A stretch of DNA of 64,000 nucleotides from Pyrenophora tritici-repentis (taxonomy: Eukaryota > Ascomycota > Dothideomycetes > Pleosporales > Pleosporaceae). Made by a program: the position numbers and the translations under genes. The DNA is taken from NCBI RefSeq assembly GCF_003171515.1, contig NC_089397.1, forward strand, positions 868,001 through 932,000. Direction: 5' to 3'. Below the pieces are notes generated by a model that was not told the DNA's origin, did no database searches, and saw only the letters and a list, made by a program, of their open reading frames with translations. Below are positions 46,842 to 57,960 of the stretch, piece after piece (position 1 is the first letter of the stretch; the number at the start of each line of letters is the position of its first letter).

Positions 46842-47746
46842 TCAATAGAACTGCTCCCATTCACCCCAAAGTATCTTGTCCTCGTACTGGTTCATGAGCT
46901 GGCCGGTTGGATCTTCGCCCTCAACATGTGCCCAAGCTCCTGCAAAATGAATGACGAAGTAGCCTGGCTTCCATTGGCCATCCGGATCCTCGAAGCACTT
47001 TATCTCCTCGGGGTAGGCATTCAATTTCGATTGTGGCGCCACGACGTTTCGGTGCATATATGGCTTCTCTTTCAAGAGCTGAACCATGGCGTCCTGCTCG
47101 CTGTAACTCTGCTGGGGGTCATCGTGTAGTTCAAGTGCACGGCGGAAGAACCCGAGGGATCGGTCATGCGCGCGGGCGATAAAGGAGCCTAAATTTAGGC
47201 CATTGCAGTCGTGTGAGAATATGAAGTCGACCTCATCTGGATTACTCGCCTTCTGCAGCTCCTCGTCAATGATAGAGGTGAGTTTGACTGCCGTGTTAGT
47301 GACGAGCGTGTCGAAGTCTATCCACCATATCCAGTCGTATTTCTTGGATTTGATGAGCCTCTCAACCATGTCAAACTTCCAGTAAACAGGATTTCCCGTC
47401 GAAGAGTGCGCTTCATAGTCGGCAACGAAGTCATAGCCATGCCTGCGCGCGTAGTCTGGTGCGTGCTAGTGTCAGGTTATGTATTCAAGGGTGCGCAAAC
47501 CAGACCACACTCACGATCTTTGTTTTTCATCGAAAGGTGAATGTAGGATTGCTGCTGTGTAGTAAAGGTTACAACAGCAACTCGTGGCTTCTTGTGTTCC
47601 ACAGGCGGCTTATCCTCGGGTGCGGGTGGTGGCGGAGGAAGTTTCTCATGGCTTGGTCCCTGACTGAGTTGGAATCCCAAGAAGACCAGGAAGACAAGGA
47701 GAAGTACAAGCGACAGCGGGATTGATCTCGCTGATCGAAGGAGCAT
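46842..47746 (-). CDS. GT34 family Golgi glycosyltransferase (Gma12/Mnn10 type)
   Basis: Two exons on the minus strand, 47515-47746 and 46842-47455 (59-bp intron), give 281 aa. The first ATG in frame (MLLRSARS) was chosen; upstream only TTG-type codons extend the frame. Residues about 9-27 (IPLSLVLLLVFLVFLGFQL) form the single type II membrane anchor. A Pro-rich stem follows, then the catalytic domain: VAVVTFTTQQQ, WIWWIDFDTLVTNT (with the metal-binding DXD-like DFD), IFSHDCNGLNLGSF, YSEQDAMVQLL and PGYFVIHFAGAWA. GT34 enzymes add galactose or alpha-1,6-mannose in the Golgi (Gma12, Mnn10, Mnn11). Which sugar applies here cannot be told. It is somewhat short for the family but the conserved core is complete. 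Confidence 0.93.
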
Positions 47747-48442
47747 GTTTGCTACACGGCGGATCTTGTTAGGAACAAGGAATTGAAGAAGGGTGTCAGT
47801 GATAGTCCCCGGGCCGATCGCAACATTATTATCGCCGCTGGTACTCCCCGGAATGAGCACCAATTATGTGAGGGACTGCGGAATTGGGGGCGGGAAGGGA
47901 GGCATGGTGCTGGGGCCTCACCCGGGGGTAGCGAGCGACGGGATCTTTCTTCATGCCCGTTCATGTCCGGTAACCAGTATGAATGGTGTTCGATGGATGC
48001 CAACATCTTTCCGAATGGTCAATACGAGATGCGGAACGAGTGGGTCCTCCCACTCGTTTTCAGCTAAACCCGGATGCGGTGGGTTGGGTCCACAGCAATC
48101 CATTGTTGTAGGGTCAGTATTCGAGCTTGGGCCTTTGCGCATCAGCTCGCTACCATCCAAGCCTCATCATCCCCCAATCAACAACACACACACACCAGGA
48201 TAACCTCCGCGGAACATAGTCAAATGTGGTCCAAAACTTAGGCGGACTGTTTTGTAAAGGCGTTTGGCTATGTAAGAAAAACATTCCACGACAACAAGAT
48301 AGCCCTGTGCAAATGTAGCTAACATCTAGTAGGCGACTGCCAAGATCGACCTCAGGCTGTACTTCGTACTGTCAAAAAGAAGAATTCGAACATAGGGAGA
48401 CAGTGTAAATTTATTGTGTGTCTTAGTACAGACAGTTCTGAC
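47747..48442. other. Intergenic region, divergent
   Basis: 696 bp between the GT34 gene (-) and the interrupted coiled-coil ORF (+). Overlapping short ORFs on both strands between 47752 and 48203 are unsupported. Confidence 0.4.
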
Positions 48443-49339
48443 ATGTTACAGTCTACAATTGTCCGCGTCCTAAGCATGTGCAATGTGGTTTCTTCCTTTG
48501 GTTTGTCGAACCGGAAGGAGCAAGAGGCTGAAGCTAAGGCTAAGGCTGAGGAGAAAGCGGCAGAAGCAGCGGAAAAATCCACGACCAATTCCGACAGAGA
48601 AGGCAGCCAGACTGTCGTTGCTACAATACCCAAACGAGAGCCTTCTCTCACTCCTCCACCATCCACGAGCGAACCCAGCCCACCAGAATCGAGTCTCAAG
48701 CGCACACGTTCTATCAGTGTTGAATCGGACAATGAGGAGGAGCTTAGGGAAGCTTTAGGCGCGGCAGGACCATCCAGAAGTACTGTCAGGGCATTGGACT
48801 TCATGACTCCCACACCCAAGAAACCAAAGATAATGTCGCAGCCTGAGTACCACGAGACTTCTGGACTTCCAACACCTCAGACGGCGTATGATACACCAAC
48901 CCGCCCATTTCCGTCCAGCGAACCGGCACCAGGCAGGATGCGCCACCCCCCACCCTAGCCCCAGTTCGCAGGGTATGGATCCCAGACGGCTTATAATACA
49001 CCAGCTGGAAGCCAACCGATGGCAACAATATCTTCCTCTTTCGATATAACGCCAACGCCAAGTCGGTTTACTAATGCTTCAGACGAGGACCTCGTCCAGA
49101 GCTTCTTTGGTCTATTAGGCGCAGCAAATGTGCCCCTAGACGATATCACTAAAAACCAGCTCCATTCGACCCTGCTCAGACACGCGAAGAATATAGAAGG
49201 GTACAAAAGAGATCAAAAGCTGTTCCGTTTTCAGGCGGAGGCCAGAATAGCCAAGCTTGAAGCAGACCTAAAGGTCAAGGAAATTGAGAATGAGAATCTC
49301 ATCTGGCAGGTAGAGAGCATGTCCGGTGCGCGCCATTGA
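48443..49339 (+). pseudogene. Coiled-coil ORF interrupted by an in-frame TAG
   Basis: One reading frame runs from the ATG at 48443 to the stop at 49339 (299 codons with the final stop), broken only by TAG at 48956-48958. The part before (171 aa) has a KEQEAEAKAKAEEKAAEA helix, then a Ser/Pro/Thr-rich stretch with KRTRSISVES and MTPTPKKPKI. The part after continues in the same style, with QTAYNTP echoing QTAYDTP before the stop. It ends in a folded-looking region (DEDLVQSFFGLLGAANVPLD, then a coiled coil ARIAKLEADLKVKEIENENL). The continuity of style across the TAG suggests a single former protein. I found no GT-AG pair that removes the stop in phase. A CAG-to-TAG change would explain it. I recognise no family; the 5' end may also be missing. 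The alternative is a short 171-aa gene. Confidence 0.6.
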
Positions 49340-50563
49340 GTGGCTATCGTTGCTCAGACGGTTCCTCGCTGGGAACCACCAAACAGCGTCATGACGTTCA
49401 ATGCCCCGAACACTGCATCTAGTGTTTAGAAGCGTTTTGCGGTCAGCTTCGCAGGTTACCATCTCCTGAAAGTGATACCCCCTTTCATCTACTCAGAGGC
49501 TTTCCAGGTCTTTTTTTTTGACACACTTCTCTTGTATCGACGATAGTAGTTCTTCCAAAACTAGCGCGCTGTCGGATTAGACACGGCTGACGTTGGCATC
49601 CTTCCCGATCATTTTCCAACATTTCCGAAATATTTTCTTTGGTCTCGTAGCTAGTATTCTTCTAACTGATACAAATGTGTATAAGCATTGCGGCGCAGTG
49701 CCGATACTATAATCCGCTGGCGTTTGCTTTGTCGAAGAAACGTAGTATCTTGTCGCACATCTATCTCGAACTGTATAAAAGTTTTGCAGTGAAAAAAATC
49801 TACTCTGATAGCAACGATTATCTGTCTTAGTAAGCAATGACATCATGTGTTCAGATCTCGTTCATGTTCTTGTTACCTCGAATTCACGAAATTCAGGGAT
49901 AAGCGTTGATGTGACAGTTGGGGGCGGAACCAAGCTATGCCTAGCATTGGCGAACCGGAAAACGGCAACCCATTACAACATGATTTGTCGGAAACAATTC
50001 AACCACCACTGTCTGACGTACGCCAGCCGATAGACAGATCTCCACTTTGTGCAGCGGGAGCTTGGCGGTCGACAGTACGCCCTACGTTTAGCAGTGGGAG
50101 TGGTGTGCTTGCCACCAAAATTTTGTGATACAGTATTTAGTCTGAGAAACGTCTATCTACAACAGACACTAGTTAACGGTGAGAAATGACGGGTTCTTGG
50201 CTGGTCTTATCAATGTAGTGTACCGGAGCATCTCAACAATGCAAAGACTATGTGCGGGATTACCTGGCGACTCACAAACCACCAGCACCGACCGGACCGA
50301 GTGGACCAACCGAACGCGGGTTGAAGGAATTTGGCAAAATGCCTTGGCGGACGTATTGAAGTGGATCCCTCGAACCATAAAATAAAACAGGTTCACTCCT
50401 CAACACTAGAAGTTATCTACAGCCCGGCTGTCTGGGGAAGGGTTATCAACTATCAGACTAGTGCAACCAGAGCTCAGCAACTCGAACTCAATTAAAAGAT
50501 AACCCTTTTCTACACAAATATCCCCTCCATTCCAAACATTTCGCCGGTCCCCCCTTTGGCAAA
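49340..50563. other. Gene-free region upstream of the SLC6-type gene
   Basis: 1.22 kb with only short ORFs (up to 89 codons) and no recognisable feature. The last 100 bp hold the promoter and 5' UTR of the symporter gene. Confidence 0.45.
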
Positions 50564-52880
50564 ATGGCTATGCCATTCCTACGAATGGTTGGTAACTACA
50601 TCGCGCCGCCAGCCGCGAAAAGTGAAGACGGACGCGATCAATGGCCATCAAGAGCAGCATTCCTCCTCGCAGCCATGGGAGGCTGTGCCGGGCAAGGAAA
50701 TCTTCTGAGATACCCCAGCGTACTCTACAACAACTACGGTAGCACTCATCCAAATCCACAACGTGACGCTCCCTTTCCCTGACGAACAAGATCAAACTTA
50801 GGCCTTCAATGGTTCATCCCGTACCTATTAGCCGTCTTTCTCATCGCCATTCCATCACTTATTCTGGAAGTGTCGATCGGTCAAGCGTACCGAGGTGGGA
50901 CCGTGATCGCATGTAAGGCTGAACCACATGGCATGGCATCTGACGTGCAGTAAGAATAAGAAAAGGATATACACTGACATGAAGATATCATGTCTTAGTT
51001 AACAACATGAACCGTCGACTCAAGGGCGTCGGCATGGGCCCTGTTATTGTCAGCTTCCTCGTTGTACAATACTTCACAGTCAACCTCGCGTGGATTATGC
51101 AGTACTTTCGTTACAGTTTCACCAGCCCGTTGCCGTGGGAAAACCGCATCGACGAGTTCTACTACAACGATGTGCTGCAGCGCGGTAACATCACCGAGGG
51201 GAGCTTGAGTGCAGATGGTAACTCTGTGGCTTCGTTTACTGTGTATCCTAGTAAAGCGCTTCTGGGTGAAACTGTTGCGTGGAGCATCTTTGTCTGGTTC
51301 CTCATCTGGATCTCCATCTTTCGGGGCGTGGGTATGACAGGTCGCGTCGTCTACTTTACCATGGGCCTGCCGATTGTCACGACCATCATCTTCGTCGGGA
51401 GAGCACTGTCACTTCCAAATGCTCGCGAAGGAGTCGATCTTGTGTGGAGAACTTGGAGGAGCGATCAGTTGGCCTCGGGTGTTGTTTGGCAGACTGCAGT
51501 CGGCCAAGTCTTCTTCTCTACTGGTATCGGCTTCGGATACTTCACATCTTATGCCAGTTACAACACCAAGCATGCCAATGCTGTCATGGATGCTTGCCTC
51601 ATCTGCGGTAGCAATGTTCTGTTTGAGAACTTTGCGGCCTTTGCTGTCTTTGGGGTTGTCGGGTATCTGCGCCGATGGCCGCAAGATGGTGTTAGACTAG
51701 GAGCTTTTGTCGTTGGGTTCTTGACACTACCGGAAGCGGTATTGCAGATGCCAGGAGCAAACTTCTGGGCTGTGCTGCTGTTCTTCACTCTAGTTGTGCT
51801 GGGGTTCAGTTCGGCTTTTGTCATGCTTGACGTTGTGGTCACACTGATTTGTGACTCTGGGCTGGTCAAGGCTTCACGACCTGTTGTCGTCACCGCACTT
51901 ACTGTGCTCTCCTTCTTGATGTGAGTCAAACATTTCCGCATGCACATACGCATACCGAGTCATGACCTCCCACACGACATCCACTGACTTTGTGTTCTCC
52001 AAAGGTGCCTACCATATTGCACAGAATTCGGCTACTACCTACTGGATGGAATCGACCGTTGGGTAAACAACGTAGCCCTCATTTTTGTCGTCTGGAGCGA
52101 AGTTTCCAGCGCAACAACAGTGTACCGATGGAGAGACATTGTGGACCAGACCGGCCTACCCGCCTTCATCGTCTACAACATAGGCTTCTTCGGCGGTCAA
52201 GTCTTCGGCATCAGCTTAGCGCACGGTATCGGACGTCCCGGAGCAGGCGCTGGTGCTGGCATCGGCTTCTACGCTCTGTTTGCGATTATAGCAGTTCTGT
52301 TGGCGCGAACACCGGATGCACGTGCTCCTTCGTTCTGGAATTGCAATGCTTTCATCCGAAGACTTTGGTTCCTGGCGTTCTACTCGGTGAGTCCCAGATA
52401 CGATTCTTCGCATGCGTACTCCAGATTGCTAATGATGTTGGAAAGGGTAACCAACTCCGCCGCGACCTCAACGTCATCGTCGGTCAAGGCAAGAACTGGA
52501 AAATTCCGGCTTTCATGCCCTTCCTCCTCCGCTACCTCAGTGGACCTGTTTTGGCCATCATTTTGTCTTTCGCCTTTCCGGAGTTCCACACTCTCCGCTA
52601 TGACCCCATGATGATTGCTGGCTTCATATTGTCCATCCTGACGATCATCGTTATTCTGCTAGGTTTGATAATGCCTCGGTACTACGATGCTTTTATCCCT
52701 GTACATCGACGTTTCGAGGGTACGGAACCAACTGTGGCTATGCAAACAAAGGACGAATTGGGTGGAAGACCAATCGCGGATGTGGTGACGGCTGAACAGG
52801 GCGACTCGGGTATCCTACGGGATTCGTCGTCTGTGCAAGAGGTAAATGACGATAAGAAGGTTAAGAAGGCGGGTGTATGA
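50564..52880 (+). CDS. SLC6-type sodium:neurotransmitter symporter family protein
   Basis: Five exons: 50564-50738, 50802-50912, 50999-51920, 52005-52386 and 52446-52880. Joins keep phase, giving 674 aa. The N-terminus is DQWPSRAAFLLAAMGGCAGQ, then GNLLRYPSVLYNNYGLQWFI; the G-N-x-x-R-x-P motif of transmembrane helix 1 is the hallmark of the SNF (SLC6) family. IPSLILEVSIGQAYRGG (helix 2) and IGFGYFTSYASYNTKHANAV (helix 6/7 region) are also typical. About 12 hydrophobic segments are visible. The hydrophilic C-terminus is about 70 residues. SLC6 proteins cotransport amino acids or related solutes with Na+; fungal members are little studied, so the substrate is not assigned. It opens a run of membrane-protein genes. 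Confidence 0.95.
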
Positions 52881-53380
52881 TGATTTAGGAGAAGATATAG
52901 AGGCTAGAATTCTGTACAAGTGTGGCTGGTCCCAGATTTACATATTGTGTATAGCTAGAGGGTACTACATACTATACCTATGATGCGGTTGTGCAGTATG
53001 CAAGATGCAACTTTGCCATATTGCATATAGACTCATGCATGCGGCGAGCCCAGCATTGACGAGCAAGAGGTGTGTTTCTAGGTAAGCGGCATATACCTTT
53101 CGTTCGCCAGATACTGGCTTTGTTACATCAATGTTTGGTAGCATGTTCCGCTCCGTATCCCCAACATCTCTTTTGTTGTAGCTTGATAAGTCTTGGAGTT
53201 GACTGCTTGCTAAGTGCGGATACGGGTTGAGACTGGACCCACCGCAATCGATGACATAGCAACGTGCACGAAACGACCGAACATCAGTGAAGCGTGGCGC
53301 GGTGCCTAAATGTAACAGTAAATAAAGGATCAAACCTTTGATGTAAGGCCTGAAATCTATCGCCTAGTCAACAGTGTGCA
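52881..53380. other. Intergenic region, convergent 3' ends
   Basis: 500 bp between the SLC6-type gene (+) and the DUF202 gene (-). No gene or repeat is supported. Confidence 0.5.
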
Positions 53381-54278
53381 TCAATGCCCAGTATACATCT
53401 TGTCAATGTCGATCCCTAACACCAGACCAAACGTCCCCACCAACAGCATCCCCACCAGACCCATAATCAGAAGCACTTCGGCTCCCCCCGCCAGTGCCTT
53501 CCCCTGCGTCAACTTTCTCTGCAACCTCCAAAACCGCACCGCGCCGACCAGCACCACGACAATGGCCATGCAGATAAAGGTAACCGCCAAAGGTATACCG
53601 ATCTTGTGGAAGCCAAAGTGCGCGTTAGGCTTCGGCGTGTGTTGCAAGCGGAATAATTGGGCGACGACTATACCCATCATTACGAGGAGAAGCGAGGTGC
53701 GGAGGTAGGCTAGGAAGGTGCGTTCGAGTGCTGAGGGAATGTTTGTTAGTACACAGCGATTCCAAAACCAGGGTTTCTAGAAAGTGTAGGAACAAGCGGG
53801 GAGACATACCAAGATGATCTCTATACGTGCCCTCTTCAATTGTGAGACTAATCTGTGTACTCCAGAACTTGACGATGCCGTCATACCACCGTGTCTTACG
53901 TTCGCTATTATCTCCATGTCCTTCAGTTTCTGTTTCTATTGCTGCTTCTGCTTCCGCACATGTAGCCACGTCCGCTTGTACACTTGCTTGACCATTGGTA
54001 CCGGAACTGCGTCGTCTCAGCGTACCCCTGGAGTCTCCTCGAGCTGACACAGGGTGCGATGGTAAAGTATCCAAGCTCGGTAAGTCACGCGATACTTTAC
54101 TCGGCGTGGAAGAGACTTTCTCTCGACACATAGGTTCTAGCTCTTTCGCGCATCGATGCCGTTCAATGCGCACAGCTTCTGCGGAGTCTGGATGAGGTGC
54201 ATAGCGTGCATGTGCATGTAGGGCTGCGGGTGGGAGATCAAGCCGAGGTGGTGCGCGAGGTGATGTAGAGTCGCTCAT
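53381..54278 (-). CDS. DUF202 membrane protein
   Basis: Two exons on the minus strand, 53810-54278 and 53381-53730 (79-bp intron), give 272 aa. The ATG at 54278 is the first in the frame. Residues 1-135 are hydrophilic and probably cytosolic, with Ser/Pro stretches and RRRSSG. The DUF202 domain begins at TYRDHLALERTFLAYLRTSL, a clear match to the ERTFLAWLRT-type start seen in this family. Three transmembrane segments follow: LLLVMMGIVVAQLF, IGIPLAVTFICMAIVVVLVG and VLLIMGLVGMLLVGTFGLVL. DUF202 also forms the membrane part of VTC-type polyphosphate proteins, but no SPX or VTC catalytic domain is present here. Function is unknown. Confidence 0.88.
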
Positions 54279-54594
54279 GGATCGCGTCTGTTGCGAGCGC
54301 AATTGCAGTTCAGTAATGATGCGAGGGCACTTGAGATCATGTTATCAGTCATGATAAAGGGCCGAAGTGAATGTCGGTGTGCTTGTTTGCAGTTGCAGCT
54401 TCCCAAGTCGGTGCGTAATGTCGTACCTGCGGTTACTGGTGGGGACTTGTTTTCGGGCTGTCGCGTTCGGCTGGTCGCATGCGACAGGGGCAAGGACGAC
54501 ATCAGAAGCCACGAGAAGAGATGTCTTTGGGAATTTGGGCTGAGCTGGTAATTCGAAGGGTGTACACTAGTTCTATAGGAAGCCCCGGATATCA
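54279..54594. other. Intergenic region
   Basis: 316 bp between the DUF202 gene and the copper ATPase, both minus-strand. It includes the DUF202 promoter and the ATPase 3' end. No gene is seen. Confidence 0.45.
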
Positions 54595-57500
54595 TCACAC
54601 AATTTCAGGCATGTCCCCACCCCTGCTTCCTACTCCATCCGCAGTCTCAAACTCCTCATCCCACTCATCCTTGACTTTGAAGCCTAATAGAGGCACGCTG
54701 CTCCTCAGCGCCAACGAACTACAAACCACACTCACACTGCTCAATGCCATGGCTAGACTAGCCCAGACAGGGTCAAGTCTGACATGCTTTCGTCCCGAGC
54801 CCTCCATTTCCATACCTACACTCATCTCTAAGCCATTGTGAACCATTTTCGTTGGTTTTCCTCCAGTTGTGATAGGGTACAACACGCCAGCGGCGATAGG
54901 CATGGCGACTAGATTGTATATGAGAGCCCATCCAAAGTTGAAGTAGACGCGGCGGAAGACTACACGGGAGAGGTCGAGGAGAGTGAGTATAGTGGTGAGG
55001 CGGGAGTTTATGAGAATGAAAGAGGATGAAGAGAGGGCAATATCGGAACCAGAGCCTATGGCTATGCTGAGGTCGGCCGTGGATAGGGCTGGAGCGTCAT
55101 TGATGCCGTCGCCTACCATGGCTACGGTTGCGCGCTTGCCTGTGTTGCCCTCATTCCACCTTGATAAGAAAGGAATCTGTAGGGCCGCTTTCTGGTGCTT
55201 TTGGAGTGTTTGCTGAAGATACCTTATCTTCTCTGCTTTCTGGTCCGGAAGTACGCCAGCGATGATGTTGGAAGAGGGGATGCCGATTTGGGCCCCCACT
55301 GCGTTGGCTGTAGTAAGGTTATCACCGGAGAGCATCCAGACGTCTATACCACGTGCTTTCAGAGCGGAGATAACCTTGGGAGCTTCAGGGCGGAGAGGGT
55401 CGGCTATGGACAAGGCGCACGCGAGCTGCCAGTTTGGTGCATGTTGAACTTCGGTGTTGGCAATTAAGAGTGACTCATATGGGTCGGGTGATTCCGAGGA
55501 CTGACTTGATGGTTGGGTCTGTCGTAGGAACAGTGCGACCAATGCAACAGAGTCTCCGTGTGATTTCCATGTCTCAAGCGTTGAAGCATCTTCCGCGAGA
55601 ATGGGGACATGGTAATCAGCCATGAAGCTTTCGTTGCCGATAATAGCAGTAATCTCCTGACCATCAACCCTGAAAGTTCCCTTCAGACCCTTGCCAGGTA
55701 TCTCGTCTACATCAACCGCAGTCGGTGTCTCATGTGCCGTCTTGTCGCAAAAAGAGGACAGTGCTCGAGCGATGGGATGGTTACTGTTCTGCTCAAGTGA
55801 CTTTACAATACCGAGTACAAGTTCACTCTTCTGATCGCCAGTAAACTTGTGGTTGGTTACTGCAGGGTCACGCCCTTGGGTCAAGGTGCCGGTTTTGTCG
55901 AAGACGATGCAATCCAGAGAGCTGGCTTCCTGGAAAGCTTCGCCGCCACCTCGGACGAGGATTCCATGTTTAGCAGCTAAACCCCCACCAACGAATAGTG
56001 CAGTTGGTGCGGCAAGTCCGATGCCACAGGGGCAAGCGATGACAAAGACGGCAATAGCAAAGCGTAGTGACCAAAGCTCCCAGCCTCCAGCACTCTTGCT
56101 CTTCCAGTCGCTGGGAATAACCCCCGTCTTGCCGAGAACCAGCCAGATAAGCCATGTGATAATAGCAACGGCGATTACAAAGGGCACAAAGTGCGAGGTG
56201 ATTTTGTCTGCAACTCTTTCGACCGGTGCGCGGTGGGACTGTCCTTCTCGTACAGCATTGATGATTTGATCCAGCATTGACGTACCTGACACAGTCGTAA
56301 CCCTGATCTTTACCGGTGCCCCCTTGTTTACAGTACCCGAGAATACGGTGTCACCTTCCCCTTTCTTGACTGGTCGCGATTCACCTGTCAAGCTCGATTC
56401 GTCGAAATTCGAATAGCCTTCGATGATGTCGCCGTCGAATGGTGGCGAGGTACCGTTGTGAACACGAACGGTATCACCAATTTCTAGAAAATCGGTAACG
56501 ACCTTGATATCGCCGTTCTCCGCGTCGACCAAAACAGCCTCGTTCGGACGTAGCTTACCGAGGGAGGTGACGGCATCACCAGTCTTTGCCTTGCTGTAGG
56601 CTTCCAGAAACTTACCAACAAGCAAGAACATGGTCAGGAAAACCACGGCATCGAAGTAGGAGTCGTCCAGGGAGCCTTCTGATATCTTTGTGGCAGCCAT
56701 GATGAGCTCGGCAATTGAAGCAGTATACGCAATGGTTGTTCCAAGAGAGATGAGCATGTTCATACTGCCAAATCGCGTGAAGCGATGCAAGTATGGCGTT
56801 CGGCTCCCAGGTCGCCACATGGACCTCAGTTCCTTCAGTGCGCGGCGGTGGAACGTATCCGCAGCGAGGAAGTAGATTGGTGTGGCGAGGATAAACAGGG
56901 CCCAGTTGAGTCGGGTGACGTTGCCAGCCCACATATGGCCCATGAGATACTTGCGTGTAGGATTCTTGGGGCTGACCAGGCTCATGTAGACGATACCAAG
57001 GACGAATGTGGGTATAGCAACAACAACGCAGAGTACAAGGCGGTACAAGATACGTGTCCGCTCTTGCGCAAGCATTTTCCGGGCTCGCTCTTCGAGAGTA
57101 GGAGGATGGAATATCGAAGGGCTGAATTCTGTGTTGAGACTTTTGATAACTGCGAGGATGCTTCGCATTGTGAATTCAGGAGGCGATGGCACGTATCGGA
57201 TATGTAAGATGGGTTGTTGAAGTGACATTGGTGGGTCCTCAATACAGAAAGTGTCCTGGTTGGCGAATGCTTCCCGTAATCCCCTGGTGATGATTTCAGG
57301 GCAATGGTTACAGAACATGCCATCTATACGGAGTGCGACTGATCGATCGGTAGTTTCCGTGGCCTCAGTGCCATTCTGGGTGACCTGGTTGAGCGTGGCG
57401 GTGTATCCGACATCTTCAATACTCTGCTTGATCTCTGGCAAATGTTGTTTACCCTTGAATACGACAGTTGCACTATTCGAGATGAGGTTGACGTCGACCT

Positions 57501-57960
57501 TATCGATCCATTTGTGGGGTTTCAACGCCTGAGTAACGTTGCCAACGCAAGAGGAGCATGTCATGCCGCCGATGAAATATGATGCATGCCACCTCGCCGT
57601 TTGTTGTTTCGACAATGTTGTCGTTCCGGACCATTTGCTTTGAACTTCTTCCAGTTGATCCACTGAGACCTCGAATCCACAGTCTTCGACAGTCTCAATC
57701 AGCTCGTCACACTTCTCTTTGCCAGTGAAGACGACTGTTGCGCTGTTTGTCAAGAGATTGACATTGACCGACTGCACCCATGGATCTCCTTGGACTGCGT
57801 GAGTGATAGTAGATACGCATGAGCTGCAAGTCATTCCGGTGATAGCCAACGTAGCTTTGTAAGCCCTCTGAGTCGTCGGCGATATGACAGTGGCAAGATT
57901 CTCAACACTAGACGACTTGGCTTTGAGCGAGCTGGCATGCTGTGAAGCAGAGAGAGGCAT
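54595..57960 (-). CDS. ccc2: Copper-transporting P1B-type ATPase (Ccc2/ATP7 family)
   Basis: Intronless, 1,121 aa. Three N-terminal heavy-metal-binding domains carry MTCSSC (Cys45/Cys48), a second MTCSSC near residue 133, and a divergent MFCNHC near 215. The ATPase core follows: TGES in the actuator (about residue 522), the ion-binding CPC in IACPCGIGLAAP (about 641), the phosphorylation site DKTGTLTQ (about 688) and GDGINDAP (about 952). About eight membrane helices are expected. The family pumps Cu+ into the Golgi lumen to load secreted copper enzymes such as multicopper oxidases and laccases. CPC plus the HMA domains indicates Cu+ rather than Zn or Cd. Ccc2 naming is by homology. It is divergent to a zinc transporter gene 1.35 kb away. 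Confidence 0.96.
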   Translation of the reverse strand: MPLSASQHASSLKAKSSSVENLATVISPTTQRAYKATLAITGMTCSSCVSTITHAVQGDPWVQSVNVNLLTNSATVVFTGKEKCDELIETVEDCGFEVSVDQLEEVQSKWSGTTTLSKQQTARWHASYFIGGMTCSSCVGNVTQALKPHKWIDKVDVNLISNSATVVFKGKQHLPEIKQSIEDVGYTATLNQVTQNGTEATETTDRSVALRIDGMFCNHCPEIITRGLREAFANQDTFCIEDPPMSLQQPILHIRYVPSPPEFTMRSILAVIKSLNTEFSPSIFHPPTLEERARKMLAQERTRILYRLVLCVVVAIPTFVLGIVYMSLVSPKNPTRKYLMGHMWAGNVTRLNWALFILATPIYFLAADTFHRRALKELRSMWRPGSRTPYLHRFTRFGSMNMLISLGTTIAYTASIAELIMAATKISEGSLDDSYFDAVVFLTMFLLVGKFLEAYSKAKTGDAVTSLGKLRPNEAVLVDAENGDIKVVTDFLEIGDTVRVHNGTSPPFDGDIIEGYSNFDESSLTGESRPVKKGEGDTVFSGTVNKGAPVKIRVTTVSGTSMLDQIINAVREGQSHRAPVERVADKITSHFVPFVIAVAIITWLIWLVLGKTGVIPSDWKSKSAGGWELWSLRFAIAVFVIACPCGIGLAAPTALFVGGGLAAKHGILVRGGGEAFQEASSLDCIVFDKTGTLTQGRDPAVTNHKFTGDQKSELVLGIVKSLEQNSNHPIARALSSFCDKTAHETPTAVDVDEIPGKGLKGTFRVDGQEITAIIGNESFMADYHVPILAEDASTLETWKSHGDSVALVALFLRQTQPSSQSSESPDPYESLLIANTEVQHAPNWQLACALSIADPLRPEAPKVISALKARGIDVWMLSGDNLTTANAVGAQIGIPSSNIIAGVLPDQKAEKIRYLQQTLQKHQKAALQIPFLSRWNEGNTGKRATVAMVGDGINDAPALSTADLSIAIGSGSDIALSSSSFILINSRLTTILTLLDLSRVVFRRVYFNFGWALIYNLVAMPIAAGVLYPITTGGKPTKMVHNGLEMSVGMEMEGSGRKHVRLDPVWASLAMALSSVSVVCSSLALRSSVPLLGFKVKDEWDEEFETADGVGSRGGDMPEIV

